Shown piece after piece: positions 1 to 10,960 of a stretch of 64,000 nucleotides of DNA (its first letter is position 1; each line of letters starts with the position of its first letter). Under the pieces are notes generated by a model. The model worked only from the letters and a program-made list of their open reading frames with translations, did no database searches and was not told the DNA's origin. This DNA is from Ahaetulla prasina (lineage: Eukaryota; Chordata; Lepidosauria; Squamata; Colubridae). Where the stretch lies: positions 138,966,920 through 139,030,919 of the forward strand of contig NC_080540.1 in the NCBI RefSeq assembly GCF_028640845.1. The letters are read 5' to 3'. Position numbers and translations under genes: made by a program.

Positions 1-280
1 AGATCTTTAGTTATTCGGGTTTTCTCCGTGTTAAATTGGAAGTGTCTTGGCGGCGTTTCGAAGTCTCATTCGTCATCTTCAGGCTTCAGCTTCGTGCTTC
101 TGGGAGCAATGTGACTGCAGCTGTTTCTTCCTTTTTTTGGGAAGGAAGAAACAGCTGCGATCACACATTGCTCCCAGAAGCACGAAGCTGAAGCCTGAAG
201 ATGACGAATGAGACTTCGTCGAAACGTCGCCAAGACGCTTCCAATTTTACACGGGAGAAAACCCGAACAACCAAAGACCT
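1..280. repeat. Large palindrome, possible Penelope-like element terminus
   Basis: Two ~130-bp arms (1-~133 and ~144-280) are near-perfect reverse complements around a short T-rich loop. They differ by small indels, such as a missing GAC in the left arm near 61. The right arm contains CTGAAGA (195-201), a 6-bp stem with a 6-nt loop (203-220), then GAAAC (221-225). This resembles the hammerhead ribozyme core reported in Penelope-like retroelements. The canonical CTGATGA is off by one base and the cleavage triplet is not clear. The left arm may extend beyond the window. Confidence 0.6.
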
Positions 281-284
281 ATAT

Positions 285-291
285 ATACACA

Positions 292-324
<33 letters not shown>
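285..324. repeat. (CA)n microsatellite
   Basis: Near-uninterrupted AC dinucleotide run directly abutting the palindrome's outer end, preceded by TATATA. Confidence 0.95.
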
Positions 325-326
<2 letters not shown>

Positions 327-1889
327 TGTATATGTTTGGGTGTCTGTATGTATGCATGCATGCTTTTTCATGTCCAGGCTACTTCTTGTATGTCATCTGA
401 AAACACAGAAACCACAAAACAAGAGGGTCTTTTTTTGCTTGATATGAACTGAATATTTACAGGTTGTTTTTCTACCCCTTCTCATATGATTGGGATGATC
501 TATATGAAATGTTCTTTCAGGTATTATGCTCTCAAAATGTTTAATACTTGTAACTTAATGCCAAAATCGTTAACCCGATTTGCTAGCAAATGGCACCCAT
601 TTCTTACCCATAGTCAAAAAGATTTACACATGGCATTAAAACCATGCTGCTTCATTTGCATTAGTTATGGCTTCAAAGCCATTGCATAATGGCAATTTCC
701 TATATACTGTTCAGTAATCAAGAACAGTACAATATTTGAATTTTCAGAGGCTTTAGATCCCCATATTTTCAGCTCTTGGAGCTTTCCAATATCATGCTGC
801 CAAAATACCAAATAATGCAATTTACTGCCAATTCCAGCAGGAAATGCAATAAAATTAATCCCCCAATAGGTCCAATGTATCTTTTTTATATCATAAATAG
901 GCCCCCAACTTTCGTCCTTTGCCCATTCTCAAGTGAAATCATAACATCACTTACTGCTAATGCAGTGACTGTCAGTAGGCAAAGCAGTTTTTAAAGAAAA
1001 CCTCATCTGCCCTTTCTTTTGACAACTTTAAATGCACTTGAGGGCCAAAGGATAAGGAAAGGTGGCAAAAATAGTTTAACAGTTGGATAGAGGTATTATT
1101 GCACAGAAGAAAGATTAGGATTTTTTCAAAAAAAAATCTTATGCAATCATAATAGTATCTTGTTTCCAGCCATGGTCTGTCAGACAGATGCCTTGGGAAA
1201 TATACAAAATGGAAATGATGCAATGGCTCTGTTTTTGTTCACCAGCATATGATATTGTGAGGCATAATTGCCTCAGCATGAAGTTCCAGTCATGATTCAT
1301 ATACATACTGTAGTAGGCAATAAAAGCTATTTTGAATTTGGGGTATTTGGTGAGCAACTCTGATAAAAGAACAGCAGAACAAGAAATGGAAGGATTAGAG
1401 AATTGGTCCTGGAAAAAAATGACTGAAGGCTACTGAAGAAAGAAAAAAAAACCCAAGAGAGCAGACAAATGATTTTTTGGGGTCCCCCCCCCGAATTTCA
1501 ATCATTATAATTGTTAAATGCCTGACTCAATTTTGAGATGGATATATGAATCATATATATTTCTTTAGTACCTGAGCTTCCTGTATTGTTTTCCTTAATT
1601 ATTATGGGTACTATAGGATACTGTCATGATGCAGTGATCTTGAAGCTATAGCTAATGTGAATAAAAATAAATAAATCTTACAAGATCAAATCTAGATGGA
1701 CCACCAGGACCAGAGGTTTACTCTTCCATAAATCTTAATTTGAGCTAAGTCTCCCTTGAAACTGAATTCTGGTTATTTTGTTTGCTGAAGGCTAGAGTTT
1801 ATCCTTGAAAGATAAACTTCATCCTTCAAGGATAAAGTATCGGATAAAAACAGTATCCTCCTAAGTGTCTATGGAGATTCACACGAAAA
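325..1889. other. Non-coding, possibly DNAI2 first intron
   Basis: If the 1.9-2.45 kb island drives a minus-strand gene, this is its first intron. I looked for a DNAI2 start exon here and found none. No repeat family recognised. Confidence 0.4.
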
Positions 1890-2450
1890 CTGGAATCAGC
1901 ATCCTGGGATCAAGTTTCGACTGGAACAAGATCTGATTCGGGAGATCATCCCAACCCTGGAAGGAGGAGGGGGGAGTTTTCGCGTGTGGCGGTTCGAGGA
2001 AGAAGCCCAGTGGGAGAGGTAGCGTGGAGGTAGGAGCTTGTTCCCTTCTCCTCCGGGATCAAACCCTCCATCAAACTCCCGCCACCCCGGTTCCCGCCTC
2101 CTTACCCCGCTCTTCTCCCAGACAGTCCAATATTCCACCTTGGGGAGGTAAGCGTTTACTCGTCTCCTAGCAACGGGTCCTTGGTGTCACGTGACAAGCG
2201 ACAATTCACTTTCCTTTCTTTTTTGTTGAAGCTGGGAGAAACCATCTGCGAAGCCTAGTGGGGGGGGGATGAACGAAGCGGAAGAGAAACAAGACATGAC
2301 ACCCCCTCCCTCTCCCACCCCCCACCCCCCGCCGTCAATCCTCTCTTAAAAAATGGTCATCGAGAGAATAGATTCCCAGATTCGATAGGCAAGAAGTATG
2401 TCTCTTGAGTAAGTGCAGAGTGCGTTCGCGCTATAGCCCAGGCTCTTACA
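1890..2450 (-). promoter_or_regulatory. DNAI2: CpG-rich putative promoter, probable DNAI2
   Basis: A GC- and CpG-rich island in an AT-rich background. It contains a 13-bp RFX X-box at 2162-2174 (GTCTCCTAGCAAC, fitting RYYNYY-N-RRNRAC), a palindromic E-box GTCACGTGAC at 2186-2195, an ETS-type CGGAAG near 2279, and a CCAAT box near 2469. No TATA box is obvious. A minus-strand donor GG|GTAAGG sits at about 2105. X-boxes mark ciliary gene promoters. In human synteny, as I know it, the gene following TTYH2 in the same orientation is DNAI2, an axonemal dynein intermediate chain. The gene identity is inference; no DNAI2 coding sequence is visible. Confidence 0.6.
2162..2174. promoter_or_regulatory. 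RFX X-box
   Basis: GTCTCCTAGCAAC fits the ciliary X-box RYYNYY-N1-RRNRAC exactly. It lies inside the CpG island, 12 bp from a CACGTG E-box. RFX2/RFX3 bind such sites at genes for motile and primary cilia. Confidence 0.65.
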
Positions 2451-2614
2451 GCAGAGAATGAGAAAATGTCCAATCAGATAAAAAAAAACAAAAAACCACA
2501 GATATTTTGTAGCATTACCTTCAGTTTAGTGCCGAAGCTTATTGCAAATATTTGGACGACCACCAGTGTACAGGCTTTTTTGTCTCACTTTCTTTTTATG
2601 TCTTTGCCCGAATT

Positions 2615-2795
2615 CATTGGGGGATTAAGGCTCACTGGTGCTCTAAGCACTGACAAATCTTGGTGCCGCCCTCTCCTTTGTACATACTGTATAAACTTCA
2701 TTGGGTTTTTTTTTCTTTCTCAACTTTGTGGTGCGCCCTCTGGGCCTGGTGCCCTAAGCACGTGCTTAGTCTGCCTAATGGTTAATACACCACTG
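2615..2795. mobile_element. 181-bp hAT MITE with 8-bp TSD
   Basis: Flanked by an exact 8-bp duplication CCCGAATT (2607-2614 and 2796-2803). Ends are imperfect inverted repeats: CATTGGGGGATTAA on the left against CAGTGGTGTATTAA (complement) on the right. An 8-bp duplication with CA..TG ends is typical of hAT transposons. No coding capacity. Confidence 0.8.
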
Positions 2796-3119
2796 CCCGA
2801 ATTATTGCAGTCTGGTAGTTTTGTTTTGTTTTTTTCATTATGTGTTTTATCCTTATCCCCTTCCGTCTCACAGAACTATGGAAGGGAAAAATGATGCCCA
2901 ATCAAGCAGCGGCAGAAGAGAGAACAACACTGCAGAACTCACGATTAGCACAATCCTCCCACCTTTAACAAATTTATTAAGAGCGTAAATCGTTGAGCCT
3001 CAGCAAACGGAATGAATGGCAGAGTCTAATTATTTCGTCTCACACTGCAGTTCCTCTTGGATTTTTTTTTGGGGTGGAGGTAGGGGAATGACAACTTTCG
3101 ACAACTTAAGCAGTGGAGT

Positions 3120-3806
3120 GCTGCTTAAGAGGGCATCCTACTTGGACTGTTCTCTATAGAAAGAGCCATTTCTGAAATAACTAGGATTTGCAACAGAAGC
3201 TTCTTTTCCAAAAACTCTACACTACTAACCAGAGCATACAAAACATTTGCTAGACCTATTCTTGAATACAGCTCACCTGTCTGGAACCCATACCACATCT
3301 CTGATATTAATACAATTGAATGAGTCCAGAAATATTTTACAAGAAGAGTTCTCCGCTCCTCTGTAAACAACAAAATACCTTATATTACCAGACTTGAAAT
3401 CCTGGGATTAGAAAACTTAGAACTCCGCGGACTCCGACAAGACCTGTGTTTAACACACAGAATCATCTATTGCAATGTCCTTCTTGTTAAAGACTACTTC
3501 AGCTTCAATCGCAATAATACAAGAGCAAACAATAGATTCAAACTTAATGTTAACCGCTTCAATCTTGATTGCAGAAAATATGACTTTTGTAACAGAGTTG
3601 TTAATGCTTGGAATACACTACCTGACTCTGTGGTTTCTTCTCAAACTCCCAAAAGCTTTAATCAAAAACTGTCTACCATAGACCTCACCCCATTCCTAAG
3701 AGGACTATAAGGGGCGTGCATAAGTGCACAAAAGTGCCTACCATTCCTGTCCTATTGTTTCCTTTCATTGTATGTGCTTGTATATAATGTTGTGACAAAT
3801 AGAAAA
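3120..3806 (+). mobile_element. Non-LTR LINE 3' fragment (CR1/Jockey-like, family X)
   Basis: The plus-strand frame reads RAYKTFARPILEYSSPVWNP, then a stop, then ITRLEILGLENLELRGLRQD and VVNAWNTLPDSVVSS. This is the C-terminal region of a CR1/Jockey-type reverse transcriptase ORF. The 3' end is GTTGTGACAAAT plus an A-rich tail. The same family occurs reversed at 49250-49548, and as a tail at 60780-60985. In-frame stops show it is dead. The exact clade is unassigned. Confidence 0.75.
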
Positions 3807-3809
3807 AAA

Positions 3810-4310
3810 GAGAATGTTGAAATGTGGAGTCTTTGGTGCTCTCTGAGCTTGGTAGCTTGTAAATGTTTTGTTATTGAACTAGCTAACATCATCAGTTCAT
3901 GAGTGCAGGACTAGCATTGATGATGTTACCTAGTTAGGTAATGAAGCAAACAAACAATCAAGCCCAGAGGGCACCAAAGACTCAACAACACTATATATTC
4001 TTTTCTGCATATTGTTCTGGTACAAGCCAGAATGTCATTGCATTTTTATGCAATACTATTGAATTCCATTTGTTGCAGGATTGTGTGTATGTGTTTGTTT
4101 ATTTTGTGATATGATCTGGTTGCAGATGTACGTAAACAATCATCAAATCTTGTGAACAATTAGCATCACTGTTGGAATGGACTACAGTTTATTACAGATC
4201 ACTGATAATTAATAGATCACTGATAATCACCTTTTTTTAAGAGTCTTTACCTGTCCAACCAGATTGAGCAGAATGGGCATGCTATGAATCCTATCAGGCC
4301 AAAGAATATC
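3810..4310. other. Intergenic, no recognised feature
   Basis: Follows the LINE tail. Contains ordinary AT-rich sequence and a short imperfect inverted stretch (CTAGCTAACATCATCAG...CTGATGATGTTA-like) around 3880-3930. No gene seen. Confidence 0.4.
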
Positions 4311-4324
4311 AGGTGGCCATGTGA

Positions 4325-4480
4325 CCAGAAGACAAGCTTTTTCATCTATGGAACATCTTCCCTTCGGATATCAGAATGGCCCCAACTCTGTTAGCCTTTC
4401 ATAAGGCTTTAAAAACCTGGTTATGTTTCCAATCCCCAGGTGATAAATGTGCCAAGGGCCCCATTTCCTGGCTTTATTAC
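4325..4480 (+). mobile_element. L2-like LINE C-terminal fragment
   Basis: A plus frame reads LWNIFPSDIRMAPTLLAFHK followed by ALKTWLCF. It matches the SLWNxxPPEIRxAPTLxxF motif near the end of L2 ORF2, also seen at 40731-41057 in this window. Old and short. Confidence 0.65.
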
Positions 4481-4502
4481 TAATTGGCCAAGTACCCTGC
4501 TC

Positions 4503-4733
4503 TTATAGCAATAGCACTTAGATTTATATACCACTTCACAGTGCTTTACAGCTCTCTCTAAGCAGTTTACAGAATCAGCATATTGCCCCCAACAATCTGG
4601 GTCATTTTATCGTCCTCGGAAGGATGGAAGGCTGAGACAACCTTGAACCATCCAGAATCAAACTCCTGGAGTGAGCAGTGAGTTAGCCTGCTGTACTGCA
4701 TTCTAACCACTATGCCACCATAGGTCTTTTATA
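4503..4733 (-). mobile_element. Sauria-type tRNA SINE, full length, reversed
   Basis: Starts with the BovB-like tail AGCAATAGCACTTAG, passes through CCCCCAACAATCTGGGT and GGAAGGATGGAAGGC, and ends in a degenerate tRNA head whose reversed B box reads GAATCAAACTCCTGG. Colinear with the plus-strand copy at 25684-25910. Confidence 0.85.
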
Positions 4734-4812
4734 TATATTTCATTTAGATGAATGTTTTAATATTTTTAATTGTAATGTATTTTTTGAATTGTAAGCTATT
4801 CACAGACAAAAT

Positions 4813-4961
4813 CTATCCTCTTGTAGCTTCCAAACAAAGTTACTCCATTAAATTCATTCAATTTCTATGGCTGCCCATTTCACTGACTGAAATGGGCAGC
4901 CATAGAAATTGAGTGAATGAATTTATTGAAGTAGCTTTGTTTGGAGGTTGCAAGGGAATAG
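4813..4961. repeat. 149-bp fold-back palindrome
   Basis: Arms of about 70 bp are inverted copies around CACTGACTG. The inner 25 bp on each side (for example CTATGGCTGCCCATTTCA and its complement) are exact, and the outer parts carry a few mismatches. No family recognised. Confidence 0.8.
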
Positions 4962-5174
4962 ATGTTGTGTGTCATGACAGAATCAATGGGTGGAAAGTGT
5001 GCAAAGCTAATACAGTAAAAAGAAAATTCTTGTTGGGAACTTGATGTTTGTGAATTTAGTTTTATTCCCAAAATGTTTCATTACCAAAGTAGAGAACATT
5101 GAGAATGCCTTGACATTGACTTTTGAATTATATGACCTAGTAGTTTGTCATCTCAACCTTCATCACCCCAAGAT

Positions 5175-5345
5175 TTGACTCGCCCTGACCCTGCTAGTTT
5201 TCAGTTTTTAAGAAGGCTTTGAAGACGTGGCTGATCCTTTGGGTGCTGGCTAGGATGTTCAATGAGCTTTTCCTGCAAGGTGTAGTATATGTTGTGATTT
5301 TGATTTTTTTTTAAAAATGTGCATATTGTGATTCTGTTGTTATTG
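5175..5345 (+). mobile_element. Degenerate L2-like 3' end
   Basis: A plus frame reads FLRRLXRRG-like residues around AAGAAGGCTTTGAAGACGTGG, the conserved FRKALKTW motif of L2 ORF2. It is followed by TTGTTGTATGAATAATATGGGCGTAAAGAGCC, in pieces resembling an L2 3' tail. Diverged; boundaries approximate. Confidence 0.45.
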
Positions 5346-6140
5346 TTGTATGAATAATATGGGCGTAAAGAGCCAGCAGAGAATTATGGCAGAGAACTTG
5401 TGAGAGATTTAGATGGAAAACTTATTCTTCGCTGGTATTTTTTTTTTACTGCTTTTTGTTCGAAGTTAAAACAAAGGGGTTTAAAGATTCCTTGATTAGT
5501 GTTGTCATTAGCAGTATTGTATATTGTTATTTCCTTACACAATTGCTTTCCAAACCACATTCCCATGGCCTCCATCTCTGGAAAAAGGTTACATTAATTG
5601 AGGTTTGAATCCTGGAAATTTTTTAATTAAGTTAAACTCAGTCAGAGATGCCTGGATTCCAAACAAGGAATCTCTATTATTTGAAAATATGGGTTGGTGT
5701 AATTTCAATAGGTGAGAGAAATTAAACCTGAGTCTCTTTTTAGGACTCCACATAAACAACTTGTATCTTGATTTTATTACAAACTCTGGGCAAGGAATGC
5801 TTTTGGACATTGGAAAAGGTAATTTTGCTTCAGCATCAGCTTAAACAATGCAACATCAAAAAGCTGCTTCTCTGTATTTCATGCTCCTTAGATCTGTTGT
5901 GTATAATGTGTATAAAGTGCTATGTTCTTGCTGTGAGCTCAAAGCCCAAACGGGTGGAAATGCAGTCCCAAGGCTTTACTATTGTGGATATTCTGATACA
6001 AGTTATAAACACTGAGATGTACCCATTTAATGCCAGGATAGCTTTTACAGTCAGGGGAAACTCTTCTTTTGGATTGAAGCATCTGCTTAAAAGCCCATTG
6101 TTCCAAAAATAACAACAGTGACTTGTCTGCTTATCTCCAA
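5346..6140. other. Intergenic, no recognised feature
   Basis: AT-rich sequence without repeats I can name. ORFs here are short and lack conserved motifs. Confidence 0.4.
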
Positions 6141-6146
6141 GTACAG

Positions 6147-6990
6147 TACAGGTAGTCCATAACTGAGCCCAAAATTTCTGCTGCGGTGAGACATTTGTTA
6201 AGTGAGTTTTACCCCATTTTATAACTTGGCAAGGTCGTTAAGTGAATATCAGCAGTTCCTAAGTTAGTAACATGGTTATTAGAAGAAGCTGGCTTCCCCA
6301 CTGACTTTATAATATAATATAATATAACAACAGAGTTGGAAGGGACCTTGGAGGCCTTCTAGTCCAATCCCCTGCCCAGGCAGGAAACCTTACACCATCT
6401 CAGACAGATGGTTATCCAATATTTTCTTAAAAATTTCCAGTGTTGGGGCATTCACAACTTCTGCAGGCAAGTCGTTCCACTTATTAATTCTAACTGTCAG
6501 GAAATTTCTCCTTAGTTCTAAGTTGCTTCTTTCCTTGATCAGTTTCCACCCATTGCTTCTTGTTCTACCCTCAGGTGCTTTGGAGAACAGCCCGACTCCC
6601 TCTTCTTTGTGGCAACCCCTGAGATATTGGAACACTGTTATCATGTCTTCCCTAGTCCTTCTTTTCATTAAACTAGACATACCCAGTTCCTGGAATTGTT
6701 CTTCATGTGTTTTGGCCTCCAGTCCCCTAATCATTTTTGTTGCTCTTCTCTGCACTCTTTCTAGAGTCTCAGCATCTTTTTTACATTGCGGCGACCAAAA
6801 CTGAATTCAGTATTTGCTTGTCAGAAGTTGCGAAAGATGATCACTTGACCCCCAGACATGGCAACCGTAACAAATATGAGTCAGCTGCCAAGCGGCTGAA
6901 TTTTGATCATATGACCATGGGGATGCTGCAACAGTTGTGTGAAATACAGTCATAAGTCACTTTTTTCAGTGCTGTTGTAATTTTGAGCAG
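6147..6990 (+). mobile_element. Palindromic-TIR MITE copy 1, split by CR1
   Basis: Begins TACAGGTAGTCC and runs through the ACTGAGCCCAAAATTTCTG core to about 6308. It resumes at about 6813 with TTTGCTTGTCAGAAG and fades near 6990; the right TIR is lost. The interrupting sequence is a CR1 3' end. Compare the complete copy at 38130-38519. Confidence 0.85.
6309..6812 (-). mobile_element. CR1 LINE 3' fragment, nested in MITE
   Basis: Minus-strand frame contains QRRATKMIRGLEAKT, FQELGMSSLMKRRTREDMI and INKWNDLPAEVVNAPTLEIF, the C terminus of CR1 ORF2. The 3' UTR GAGTTGGAAGGGACCTTGG (reversed) ends in an (ATAAT)n tract. 5'-truncated. Confidence 0.9.
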
Positions 6991-8570
6991 TTTAGATTAA
7001 AAAGAGTCTGATTGTTTTCTGGAAAGCTAGTGTATTTATAGGTTGCCTTTCTTGGACAGAAACATTTATACATATACATACTTTCACTGCCTGGAATGTT
7101 TTAGTCCAGGGAAAACTATGTCAAGTAATTGTGTCAGTTAGCATCATCGTAATACCCTAACCCTCATCAACACTTGCTGGGCAAAGTACTGTATACAGTA
7201 TAAACAATAAACCCCACACTCAAAAACACAGATGATGTTACCTACTCGGGTAATGAAATGTATGCAAGCAAACAACCAAGGATTCCATCAATACATCAAA
7301 AAGGTCAGGGTTTGTCGTCATCAAGAAATTAATCACACATTGTCCATTTTGGACAAAGCTAGATGATAGACTACACATGCACATTATGCATTTAGCAACA
7401 ATTATTGGACCTTACAGTCAGGACAAAAACTGTACAGGATCTTGCTTTTAACTTTTTCCCACTGTACAAAAGATAGGTTTAACTTGCACATCTCATATCA
7501 GTTGGGGAAAGGAAAATTTTTGTTTAAAAAGAAAAGTTAAGTACAGTAAGCAACCTGGCATTACTTGTATAATTCAGATATTTCCAATTTGAGATTTATG
7601 GTAAATTTTGTTTTTCACTGTAAATTTTCTTGTAAGAGAACAGAATAATTCTAATGTTCTATTGTTGTCACCAAAGTATATTATGATATTAAATTGAGAA
7701 TCAGAAAGACAATTAAGACTTACTGATTGTTAATTTATGCTCACTGTAGTTTTAAACTACGGTTTAGCATACAATTTTCCAAATCAAGGCAGTCTTATTT
7801 TGCTAGGCCTTGATTACAGTATAAATTACACACACTGCAGATATCTTCTTAAGAAGCATTTACTCTGCTTATATTTGCTTGCATTTTCAGGTTTTCTTTC
7901 AGATTTATCACACCATATACCACACTACTATTTTATTTTATAATGTAATTAAAATAATGCGTGCATCTACTAATAGTGTGTCTTTTTTATTTTTGCCATC
8001 TGTAGTACTTAAGGTACATCTAATAACTAATCCCAAACACAGAGCTCTACATTGAAAACAATGGAAATCAAACTAAACTAAAAAAAACAAGAAAATGAAA
8101 TTCATATTTTAGTATGTGTTTATTATCAGTTTCCCAGTCAGTACATATAAATCAGGCACAGCTCTGAAGTAGCTTGTGATAGTTAATTCACATGCATTTT
8201 TTGTTTGTTGAAAAAAAAAACAATTTTAATTGTACTGTTATCAATAGCATTACTCATAGCATAAAATTAAGATTCTCTTCTCCCTCTGCCTTAAAAATGT
8301 AGCCAATCACATATAAGATGGATATATAAATTATGTTGCCGTACGTGATAGGTACAAGTTATCCTCGATAGAAAGACACAGTATGTAATTGTTGTCAAGT
8401 AATTAAAAATCTCCATGTCACATTATGCATCTTGGAGGGCAACTCTCTACTTTTGCAGTTGTTATCACTGTTGTGGTTGTCGGTGGCAATTTTGAACGAT
8501 GTGCAAATTGTCCAAATATTATGTTGACACCACTGGAAACACGCATTTTCAGCAGCCTGCGAAGATATTC
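6991..8570. other. Intergenic, no recognised feature
   Basis: AT-rich DNA between the MITE and an L2 tail. Minus-strand AATAAA occurs near 7.93 and 7.99 kb and could serve a long TTYH2 3' UTR, but this is unsupported. Confidence 0.4.
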
Positions 8571-8584
8571 TGAGTTCTTTGAAC

Positions 8585-8700
8585 TTAGTTTATTATTTAT
8601 TTATTTATTATTTGGATTTTTATACCGCCCTTCTCCCGAAGGACTCAGGGCGGTGTACAGCCAGATTATAAAAACAATACAATATACAAATTAAAACAGA
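8585..8700 (-). mobile_element. L2 3' tail fragment, reversed
   Basis: TTTATTTATTTATTATTTGG then CCGCCCTTCTCCCGAAGGAC and CAGGGCGGTGTACAG. This is the reverse of the L2 tail seen intact after an L2 ORF2 C terminus at 47460-47540. Confidence 0.9.
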
Positions 8701-10879
8701 GACTTAAGTTGAGGAAATCCACCTGTTTTATATTTCCAAGAGAGAGCTCACATATTGCTTTCACTTCCAACTATGCCTAAGTAGAAAAAGGTAAGCTAAC
8801 TCATTTGGGAAAATTTAGCATAACCCAAGAAAATGTCACTTGTTAACTTTAAAAGGAGCTGCTTTTGGCAAAAGTTGAAATCAGACCTGTAAGAGGCTTT
8901 GATTCTTCAATTTGATATTCTGTACTTTGATTTCCTTCCTTCAGTGCTTCTCATCTCCTTGGAATCCCTCCTGTCCAAATGTTACTATTTCTTTTACTTT
9001 CTCCCTCCAATAATAGATAACAAGAATCTGATTCTGTTTCAGAAAAGCCCACAAGATCTTTGTTACCTGAGAGAATGATATGATGGTATCTCCTGCTGTG
9101 ACTGCTCATACAAATGGTGACTAGACTGGAAAAGACATCTTAACACTGGTAGTTGAAAATGGCTGCTGAGACAAAGGACAGACTGCCTGGCACTGTTTTA
9201 ACCTCCAGCATTTTGTCATTGCTCATCTCCTGGTGGCTGAGATAAAATGAGAGCCAGCAGTTCTCAGGACAGATACGTCAACAACTGTTCTACTTCAAGG
9301 ACATGAAGAGCAGGATAAAAAACAGTGGGAAGGGCAGAAAGAACAGCAGTGGCTATGAGAAAGAAACTACACTCTCAGAGTGACAGAGGGAAGCTGACTG
9401 CTTACAGCAGTCTGGGTTCAGTTTAGTTTGCAAGGAGGAATCTTAAAAAATTAGATTGAGTATCTGAAAGATTTCTGCCAAGTTTAGGACTGACTAGCAG
9501 TCCCGTCAAGCTGTGTGAAGCTGGGGACTTCTCTCTAGTCTTGATCTGGGGAACCTGAAACTTGACTCACTTTGCCCAGTGTTAGGACTTGCCCTTACAA
9601 GACCCAAATGTATGCAAGTGACAATGGAAGTTATGAACAGTTCCTAATTTCATGATATTACAGTTCTTTCATGGATGGAGAAAGCAAGACATTATTCTGA
9701 AGAAACTGTACTGTCCTTTTCAACACTACCTGTGTATTAGAGTAGCCAATCCAGCCCAATCCAGCATTCCCTGGTATTTTTGATTTCCTCACAAAGTAAG
9801 AAAAATGTATTTTGAAATATGTCAGCATTTGCCACACAAATACATTATCTTGGAAGGTTAATTCTTGCTTTTACTTTTACTTCCCTTTTGCCGGGAGAGG
9901 GAAATCAGTGCCGAAATCAGAAAACTATAAAAACAGACACAAAAATTATGTTCTTTGGGTAGCTAATATAAAACATAGACTAAAAAAAATAGCAAAGCAA
10001 ATAAAGGATGTAATAGAACAAAAAAGACATTTGTTCTAAATAATACCTGAGGCCACCACAACAGGAATTGGTGAAGTTCATGTGAGTTCTTGATGCAAAA
10101 GAGTGAGTGACAAGCGGTAATATTGTGCATGGATTTTTGTATCACAAAATACCAAACAAGTTCTATCAAAAAGGATGATGGATGATACACTGCCAAGCCA
10201 ATAGTAAGTTCTGTGCAGAGGCCTCTTCAGAGGACACTAAAAATTCACTCTTCTGTCAGCATTGCATGTGATTCTGGAGTGAGGCGCATCTTCTTTCATG
10301 GCAATTCCCTGCCCCATTTCTCTGAGGTTAGCATTGTACACCATTGTTCACTTTACTTGTACAGTGTACTGGTCTTATTATCTGCCCTAATAAAACAAAA
10401 AGGAAGACAGAACCGCCCTATCAGGGATGAACAAAACTGCTCCGAAGTTGGTGCAGAAGAAAAGGAAACAGGACTTATAGCATTAATTGCAAACCCATGG
10501 CAGGCCTTATTCTAATTTCACATCTCCCTGCTTCCCCAATATAAGAGAACAAAGTTTGGGGAGGCCACTGCAGTAGTGACAGGAAATCAATAGACCTCTG
10601 GCCCTTAGCTCATTGGATGGAGGATCCGGGTACCATCCTGGGTCTGCAACGAAGGAAGACGTAATATTGGAAGAAGAAAAACTGCCAATCAAGCACACAT
10701 CCTTGAAGAGTACCTGGATTACCAGCAGGAGTTTTCTTCAGCTGATCTGTTTTCCACACCTTTGAACACCTGACCAGTTTGCTAGGGAAGCAATCTTACT
10801 CCCAGCAGTCTATGTGCCTTCAGTTATTATTGGGTTTCACTATAGCATTGTGGGTGGTTTCTTCTCTACGATCTGAGTG
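8700..10879 (-). other. TTYH2: TTYH2 3' UTR and downstream DNA
   Basis: Sequence after the TTYH2 stop codon. Some of it must be 3' UTR, but I see no convincing minus-strand AATAAA within the first kilobase. Candidates only appear near 7.93-8.0 kb, beyond an L2 tail at 8585-8660. No recognisable repeat or coding exon is seen in 8.7-10.88 kb. RNA data would be needed to place the polyadenylation site. Confidence 0.4.
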
Positions 10880-10960
10880 CTAGGCTGGAAATTCGTTGCT
10901 AGGCTGTCGCCGGAAATCATCATTAACCGCAAGATAGGTGGCTCGCATACTTGGAGAATA
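10880..10960 (-). CDS. TTYH2: TTYH2 terminal coding exon with stop
   Basis: Begins with TAT after a TGCCTAG acceptor and runs 26 codons to a TAG stop at 10880-10882. It encodes YSPSMRATYLAVNDDFRRQP and then SNEFPA. The start (YSPSMRATYL.V) and the NxFPA end match human TTYH2 (YSPSMRATYLSVADE...NQFPA); the middle is diverged. The initial Tyr completes the PPTY motif. It lies 6.4 kb from the preceding exon. The exon continues as 3' UTR to lower coordinates. Confidence 0.95.
   Translation of the reverse strand, partial: YSPSMRATYLAVNDDFRRQPSNEFPA

Noticed and set aside
201..452. ORFs rich in Thr-His repeats
   Set aside because: Translation of the (CA)n microsatellite.
2200..2440. A coding first exon for DNAI2
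   Set aside because: No frame here or in 1-1900 resembles the start of DNAI2; I keep only the promoter call.
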